A DNA stretch of 19,339 nucleotides, from assembly GCA_009926645.1 (NCBI GenBank), contig RFOO01000004.1:1-19339 (forward strand), in the 5' to 3' direction. Below the pieces are notes generated by a model. It was not told where the DNA came from. It saw only the letters and a list, made by a program, of their open reading frames with translations, and did no database searches. Shown here one piece after another: positions 14,363 through 19,339 of the stretch. Origin of the DNA: a bacterium (lineage in GTDB: Bacteria; Verrucomicrobiota; Verrucomicrobiia; Opitutales; UBA953). Numbering within the stretch: position 1 is the first letter of the stretch; every line of letters starts with the position of its first letter. A program made the position numbers and the translations under genes.

Positions 14363-15955
14363 ATGATTACTTGGCTACAAAGTGCCACCTCAAAGCATCA
14401 CCGCATCATTTTTAGTTTCCTGCTCGTGGTCGTGATCGGCTCATTCGTCTTCTACGGATACGGAACACGCGGGGCTTTAGGTGCCAATGCTCAAACCTAT
14501 CTCGGGGTGGATTTACATAATCCCAATGTACAAAATCGTTATCGGGACTCGTTGATTTTTTCGGCTCTGAGCGGTCGCAACAACGAGACGCAAAACATTA
14601 TGCAACAAATTGCAGAGTTGCATATCGCAGACCAGCTAAACATTCCCGCACCTTCCGATGAGGAAGTGGTAAGAATTGCAACTCTCCTCACGCAAATGGG
14701 AGATGGCAAAAGCCCTGCTGAGTCCTTAAACCGTTATATCGAAGTCGCCTCGCGGCAACTGGGTGTGAATGACACCGAGACACGAGTTCGATTCGAAAAC
14801 TACATTAAAGATCTCTGGAGAATCAATAAAGCGATGTCCGTCCTCGGTGGCGCAGGTCATGCGAGTCGCGAACAGATTAAACGCATTCTGTCCCGTGAAA
14901 GAACGGCATGGACAGTCGATGTCGCCACGCTCAAATCCGACAATTTTAGTCCTACCATTGCCATCGACGAGGCTAAAGCCAAGGCGGCCTTTACTGCTAA
15001 TCAAGAATCATTTCGCCTGCCTGCCAAAGTAGAAGTAGCGATTGTTTCCTTAAGAAACGTCACCCCTGACACCTCTCCCATCAGCGATGAAGAAATCGTG
15101 ACGGAAGGCTATAATTTAGCGGAAAAGTTTAAGTTTGAGACAGGCAAAGTGCGCGAACAAGCTCTTGCGAAAAGAAGTGAGATTGAAAAAATCATTCGCG
15201 AAGATCGTGCTATCCGCAATTTGGCTGGTCGTATTGGTGAAGAATTAACGGAGCAATTCCCCCTCGATAATAGCAAGTTTTCCGATGCAGCCTTCCAAGA
15301 ATGGTTAAAGAAAGAAAAGGCCAGCGTAGAGATTTTGCCGGCATTTGCGGTTAATCAACCTCCCTCACATGCTCAAATTTCTGCGGAAGCCCTCAAGATG
15401 GCTGGCGAACTCAACGAAAAAGAATGGCGCACGGACATGTTCCGCACCGAGGACGCTGCTTATTTCCTTGTTTTAAAAAATCGCATCGAGTCACGTTTAC
15501 CTGATTTCGATGAAGTAAAAACTCAGGCTCTCGCCCAGTGGCAAAAAAATCAGCGAGCGCAGATGCTTAACGCCGAGGCCGAACGCATCGGCAAAACATT
15601 CCAATCCGTCTCCAGCCCTGAAAGTTTTATCCAAACCGCCCAAGCTGCTGGTTTGGCATTTTCTGGTCCTGCAACCTTTGTCACGACTGAGATTCCGGAG
15701 AGCCTTGTCGGGGTAAACGAAAGCACTACTCAAGTTTTAGAAACCGCTGGCTTAGGAAAGGTTACTCCTGCGATTCAAACCGCTAAGGGAGATTTCTTAT
15801 TCCTCCGAGTCAATGCCATGGAAGTCCCCAAAGACGAAGCGACTGCCAAAGAAGTGGATCAACTGATGGTGCGCCTCAATGCGCAAAACGCCTACCTTAT
15901 GCGAGTTGGTCTGATGGTTAACTTGATTGAACCTCCCAGCCAACAGGAGAAGTAA
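14363..15955 (+). CDS. Membrane-anchored SurA/PpiD-like periplasmic chaperone, no recognisable PPIase domain
   Basis: A 530-residue protein with a cytoplasmic stub MITWLQSATSKHHR, one membrane segment at about 15-33 (IIFSFLLVVVIGSFVFYGYG), and a long periplasmic part. This layout and the helical region with SDEEV (about 97), a long Leu/Ile heptad-like pattern, and FDEVKTQALAQWQKNQRAQ (about 383-400) are those of PpiD/SurA_N chaperones. The central region lacks the rotamase hallmark (ARHILV, GGDLGWF-type motifs), so isomerase activity is doubtful. It has one of the better Shine-Dalgarno sequences in the window (AAGGTGAG, 14353-14360) and is divergent from folA. It probably helps fold secreted or outer membrane proteins. 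The family assignment is by architecture, not by strong motifs. Confidence 0.7.
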   Translation: MITWLQSATSKHHRIIFSFLLVVVIGSFVFYGYGTRGALGANAQTYLGVDLHNPNVQNRYRDSLIFSALSGRNNETQNIMQQIAELHIADQLNIPAPSDEEVVRIATLLTQMGDGKSPAESLNRYIEVASRQLGVNDTETRVRFENYIKDLWRINKAMSVLGGAGHASREQIKRILSRERTAWTVDVATLKSDNFSPTIAIDEAKAKAAFTANQESFRLPAKVEVAIVSLRNVTPDTSPISDEEIVTEGYNLAEKFKFETGKVREQALAKRSEIEKIIREDRAIRNLAGRIGEELTEQFPLDNSKFSDAAFQEWLKKEKASVEILPAFAVNQPPSHAQISAEALKMAGELNEKEWRTDMFRTEDAAYFLVLKNRIESRLPDFDEVKTQALAQWQKNQRAQMLNAEAERIGKTFQSVSSPESFIQTAQAAGLAFSGPATFVTTEIPESLVGVNESTTQVLETAGLGKVTPAIQTAKGDFLFLRVNAMEVPKDEATAKEVDQLMVRLNAQNAYLMRVGLMVNLIEPPSQQEK

Positions 15956-16041
15956 ACCCTACCCCGCCACTCAAGGGCTCGGCAGGAAGCAGAAACCCTC
16001 GCTTGCCCTGTGGCTGGGTTATGCCATAGGCAATAGCACTC

Positions 16042-17409
16042 ATGAAGTCACCGGTCCGCGTTCGCTTTGCTCCTAGTCCCACTGGCTTTTTCCATATTGG
16101 CAGTGCTCGGACGGCTTTATTTAATTGGCTCTACGCGCGCCACACAGGCGGAAAGTTTATTTTGCGTATTGAGGATACCGATAAGGAAAGAAATTCGGCG
16201 GAATTCCTTCAAGTGATCTTGGACTCGATGCGCTGGCTGGGGATGGACTGGGATGAAGGCCCCGAAGTCGGTGGCGACTTTGGACCCTACTTCCAATCAC
16301 AACGCACCGAACTTTATCGAGCAAAGCTCAAAGAACTGGTTGATAAAGGTAAAGCCTATGAAAAAGACGGAGCTTGGTGGCTACGACTCGAGGGTGCAAG
16401 ATCGATGGTTTTTGATGACCATCTTAAAAAGGAAATCGAAAAGGTGTCGGCAGCTCCCATGGTTTTGCAGGACTTAGTGCGCGGTCGTGTCGAACGTGCG
16501 GAGGATCGTGACTTTGTTATTTTCCGATCCAACGGAGAACCTGTCTTCCACTTCGTTAATGTGGTGGATGATATCGAAATGAAAATCACCCATGTGATTC
16601 GGGGAGAGGACCACCTCTCGAATACCTCTAAACATTTAGAAATTTTTAAAGCCTTTGGTGTTACGCCCCCAGAGTACGCTCACATTCCTTTAATCCTCAA
16701 GACCGATGGACCAGGTAAAATGTCCAAGCGCGACCGCGGGGCGTTAATCGAAGAATACCAACAAAGACACTACCTTCCTGCAGCTGTGCGTAATTACCTA
16801 TGCTTATTGGGTTGGACGCCTACCGATGGTCGCGAAGTTCTGCCGATTGAAGATATTATAAGTCAGTTTGAATTGAGTGCGATTCACCAATCGAACGCGC
16901 GTTTTGATGAACGTAAAATGGCGCATATCAACACGCAGACTCTGCGTGCTTTACCGGCCGACGAATTGAATGCTTTGGCCAAACCGATTTTAAGCGCCGC
17001 TCACTTAATCGATGAATCCCTCTCATCGCAGCGACTGGCCGAAGTCCTCGCCATCGTCCAAGAAAAAATTATTTCTCTCGAGCACTTACCTGAATTCGTT
17101 GGCTTTTTCTTCACCAACTCATTCAAGAAAGATGAAAATGCCTTGGCGAACCTAACCAAGAAAGGGGGCGACCCACGGGCTCGTATTCAGGAATTATTAC
17201 CCCATCTCGAGTCCTGTGCATGGACAGAAGGCGGTTTAGAGAGTGCGTTTAATGCAGCGGCCAGCGCGCATCAGCGAAAGCCCACAGACTTCTTTGCCCC
17301 GGCCCGTTTTGCTACTTCGGGGCAAGGCGGAGGCCCACATTTATTAGGTGTTTTACGTGTTTTAGGACGCGATACCACCCTTGCCCGCCTTAAATCTTTT
17401 ATCGCTTAA
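16042..17409 (+). CDS. gltX: Glutamyl-tRNA synthetase
   Basis: A 455-residue class I synthetase that charges tRNA-Glu. The N-terminal Rossmann fold opens VRVRFAPSPTGFFHIGSARTALFNW, with the HIGH-type signature HIGS at 18-21. Next come ILRIEDTDKERN (41-52), EVGGDFGPYFQSQR, and HVIRGEDHLSNTSKH. The KMSKS-type loop is KMSKR at 226-230. The C-terminal anticodon-binding helical domain ends with the GPHLLGVLRVLGR motif and is slightly shorter than in E. coli. It lacks an obvious Shine-Dalgarno. It precedes glnS by 50 bases on the same strand. Because a dedicated GlnRS follows, this enzyme is expected to be the discriminating type, specific for tRNA-Glu. Confidence 0.97.
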   Translation: MKSPVRVRFAPSPTGFFHIGSARTALFNWLYARHTGGKFILRIEDTDKERNSAEFLQVILDSMRWLGMDWDEGPEVGGDFGPYFQSQRTELYRAKLKELVDKGKAYEKDGAWWLRLEGARSMVFDDHLKKEIEKVSAAPMVLQDLVRGRVERAEDRDFVIFRSNGEPVFHFVNVVDDIEMKITHVIRGEDHLSNTSKHLEIFKAFGVTPPEYAHIPLILKTDGPGKMSKRDRGALIEEYQQRHYLPAAVRNYLCLLGWTPTDGREVLPIEDIISQFELSAIHQSNARFDERKMAHINTQTLRALPADELNALAKPILSAAHLIDESLSSQRLAEVLAIVQEKIISLEHLPEFVGFFFTNSFKKDENALANLTKKGGDPRARIQELLPHLESCAWTEGGLESAFNAAASAHQRKPTDFFAPARFATSGQGGGPHLLGVLRVLGRDTTLARLKSFIA

Positions 17410-17459
17410 TTGGCTGTTCTTGCCCACCCGCCACCCTGTCGATTAGCCCCTTTCTCAGC

Positions 17460-19154
17460 ATGTCAGACGATTCCTCATCTTCCAGTGCACCTGCACCACG
17501 TAACTTTATTCAGCAAATCATCGATGCAGATTTAGCCTCGGGGAAGCACACGCAAATCGTTACGCGCTTTCCGCCCGAACCCAATGGCTATCTACACATT
17601 GGTCACGCCAAGTCGATTTGCCTCAATTTTGGTTTAGCCCTTGAGTTTAAAGGTCGTTGTCACCTGCGCATGGATGACACCAATCCCGCCAAAGAAGAAG
17701 TCGAGTATGTGGATTCGATTAAAGAAGACGTTCGTTGGTTAGGGTTCGATTGGGACGAGCATTATTATCAGGCCTCCGATTATTTTGAGCGAATGCATGC
17801 GGATGCGATACGCTTGATTCAACTGGGTAAGGCTTACGTGTGTTACCTCTCGACCGAGCAAATGCGCGAGTATCGTGGTGATCTCATTAAGCCCGGCAAA
17901 GAAAGTCCGACGCGCAACTCTTCCGTTGACGAAAATTTAGCGGCTTTTGAAAAAATGACCCGTGGGGAATTCGATGAAGGTAAAGCTGTGTTGCGAGCGA
18001 AAATCGACATGGCGTCGCCTAACGTTCATCTGCGTGATCCGGTGATTTACCGTATTCGTAAAGCCGAACACCATAACACGGGCAATCGCTGGTGTGTGTA
18101 TCCCATGTATGACTATGCGCATCCCTTGGAGGATGCTTATGAAGGTATCACTCACTCGATTTGCACACTCGAGTTCGAGGTGCATCGCCCCTTCTACGAT
18201 TGGCTCTTAAAGACCTTAGATACCCCAGCTAAACCTCAGCAAATCGAGTTTGCCCGCCTCAATATCACTTACACCGTTTTATCCAAACGTAAGCTTTTAG
18301 AACTCGTACAAGAGAAGCGTGTGAGTGGCTGGGACGACCCTCGTATGCCCACGATTTCGGGCTTACGCCGTCGAGGGTATACTCCCGCTAGTATTCGAAA
18401 GTTCTGCGAAACCATTGGTGTAACGAAATTTAATTCGCTCAGCGATGTCGCCCTTCTCGAACATGCCGTGAGAGATGATTTGAATAAAACCTCTGCACGT
18501 TTCATGGCGGTGCTCGATCCGATTAAACTTATCATCGATAACTACCCTGAAAGTCAGGTCGAACCACTCGAAGCACAGAATAATCCCGAGAATCCTGCAG
18601 CGGGTTCACGGATTATTCCCTTCAGCAAAACACTTCTTATCGAGCGCGATGACTTTATGGAAGTCGCTCCGAAAAAATATTTCCGTCTGACCCCTGGACA
18701 AGAAGTTCGTCTGCGCTGGGGTTATTATGTGAAATGTACCCACTGCGTCAAAGATGCTGCGGGCAACGTAACCGAAGTGCATTGCACTTACGATCCAGCA
18801 ACCAAAGGTGGCGACTCACCCGATGGCAGAAAAGTAAAAGGCACCATTCACTGGGTGTCCGAGGCACAGGCAGGCGATGTGGAGGTCCGACTGTATGACC
18901 GATTATTCCTGCATGAAAATCTCAATGACTTAGGCGATGACGAGGACTGGCGCACACAGTTAAACCCTCATTCACTCAAAGTTATTCGTGGGAAAGTTGA
19001 GCCGGCCTTATTAAAATTATCACCTGGAACACGGGTTCAATTTGAGCGCACTGGCTATTTCTGCGTAGACACTAAAGATTCAACCGCCGGTCAGCCGATC
19101 TTCAATCGCACCGTCACGCTGAAAGATTCTTGGGCAAAACAGGTCACAAAATAA
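17460..19154 (+). CDS. glnS: Glutaminyl-tRNA synthetase
   Basis: A 564-residue class I synthetase that charges tRNA-Gln directly. After a Ser-rich N-terminal tail comes RFPPEPNGYLHIGHAKSIC, with HIGH at 46-49, then RMDDTNPAKEEVEYVDSIK, the GlnRS-specific glutamine pocket region PMYDYAHPLEDAYEGITHSIC, and the loop VLSKRK at 273-278 (KMSKS counterpart; E. coli MSKRK). The two C-terminal beta-barrels for the anticodon include EVRLRWGYYVKC, HCTYDPATKGGDSPDGRKVKGTIHWV, and EVRLYDRLFLHE. It is normal in length. Its presence means this organism does not need a GatCAB amidation route for Gln. GlnRS is patchy in bacteria and usually thought to derive from a eukaryotic donor. It precedes tRNA-Ser. Confidence 0.97.
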   Translation: MSDDSSSSSAPAPRNFIQQIIDADLASGKHTQIVTRFPPEPNGYLHIGHAKSICLNFGLALEFKGRCHLRMDDTNPAKEEVEYVDSIKEDVRWLGFDWDEHYYQASDYFERMHADAIRLIQLGKAYVCYLSTEQMREYRGDLIKPGKESPTRNSSVDENLAAFEKMTRGEFDEGKAVLRAKIDMASPNVHLRDPVIYRIRKAEHHNTGNRWCVYPMYDYAHPLEDAYEGITHSICTLEFEVHRPFYDWLLKTLDTPAKPQQIEFARLNITYTVLSKRKLLELVQEKRVSGWDDPRMPTISGLRRRGYTPASIRKFCETIGVTKFNSLSDVALLEHAVRDDLNKTSARFMAVLDPIKLIIDNYPESQVEPLEAQNNPENPAAGSRIIPFSKTLLIERDDFMEVAPKKYFRLTPGQEVRLRWGYYVKCTHCVKDAAGNVTEVHCTYDPATKGGDSPDGRKVKGTIHWVSEAQAGDVEVRLYDRLFLHENLNDLGDDEDWRTQLNPHSLKVIRGKVEPALLKLSPGTRVQFERTGYFCVDTKDSTAGQPIFNRTVTLKDSWAKQVTK

Positions 19155-19194
19155 GAATTCGGACAGCAGAGTTAGGGCCACACTTTCATTGCCC

Positions 19195-19222
19195 TTGACG
19201 ACTGTATTTAAGGGGGTTTGAT
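19195..19222 (+). promoter_or_regulatory. Candidate promoter of tRNA-Ser
   Basis: TTGACG (19195-19200, five of six -35 bases) is followed after 16 bases by TTTGAT (19217-19222, four of six -10 bases). It lies about 22 bases upstream of the tRNA 5' end and downstream of the glnS stop. Confidence 0.4.
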
Positions 19223-19243
19223 GCACCTTCTATCTGGTTGCAA

Positions 19244-19331
19244 GGAGAGATGGCAGAGTGGTCGATTGCGCAGCATTGGAAATGCTGTGTACCGCAAGGT
19301 ACCGAGGGTTCGAATCCCTCTCTCTCCGCCA
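19244..19331 (+). tRNA. tRNA-Ser (anticodon GGA)
   Basis: An 88-base class II tRNA. The acceptor GGAGAGA (19244-19250) pairs with TCTCTCC (19321-19327), with discriminator G and encoded CCA (19329-19331). The anticodon stem-loop CAGCA-TTGGAAA-TGCTG gives anticodon GGA. The long variable arm GTACC-GCAA-GGTAC follows, then the T-arm GAGGG-TTCGAAT-CCCTC. It reads UCC/UCU codons. Confidence 0.98.
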
Positions 19332-19339
19332 GGTAGGAG

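Noticed and set aside
1..19339. CRISPR array, insertion sequence, toxin-antitoxin or phage module
   Set aside because: No regularly spaced repeats, terminal inverted repeats, transposase-like or phage-like proteins were seen on either strand.

Overview
The window is an ordinary, densely packed chromosomal segment of a Gram-negative bacterium, roughly half GC. I infer Verrucomicrobiota (Opitutae-like). The reasons are the DUF5069-type protein, the membrane-anchored SurA/PpiD-like protein with no recognisable PPIase domain, a pyrB with an overlapping non-catalytic pyrC-like gene, a separate GlnRS, and few clear Shine-Dalgarno sequences. This assignment is from protein character only. No intergenic stretch exceeds about 150 bases.

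Region 1 (1-5306): a tripartite RND multidrug efflux operon on the minus strand, in the order membrane fusion lipoprotein, HAE1-type RND pump, OprM/NodT-type outer membrane lipoprotein (cut by the window edge). It is tightly coupled, with gaps of 1 base and an ATGA overlap. A divergent AcrR-like TetR repressor gene lies only 39 bases away, and that gap holds a perfect 10-bp-arm palindrome, the likely operator. A tRNA-Leu(UAA) gene faces the repressor gene.

Region 2 (5461-11029): metabolism and membrane proteins. A small DUF3147-like membrane protein diverges from an orphan trpA. On the plus strand follow pyrB, preceded by a structured leader, and a dihydroorotase-like gene that overlaps pyrB by four bases but has lost the HxH metal-binding pair. 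Next come a CPBP-family intramembrane protease homologue and thiL.

Region 3 (11026-13697): a DUF5069-like gene convergent with thiL, a secreted SGNH hydrolase, an MFS exporter of the EntS type, and tRNA-Arg(CCG) on the opposite strand.

Region 4 (13777-19339): folA (dihydrofolate reductase with an unusual cofactor loop) diverges from the PpiD/SurA-like membrane-anchored protein. This is followed by gltX and glnS in tandem, so the organism probably charges tRNA-Gln directly, and then by tRNA-Ser(GGA).

I found no CRISPR array, transposon, integrase, phage gene or clear novel system. The most notable points are the efflux operator geometry, the pseudo-dihydroorotase coupled to ATCase with its structured leader, and the altered motifs in DHFR and ThiL.
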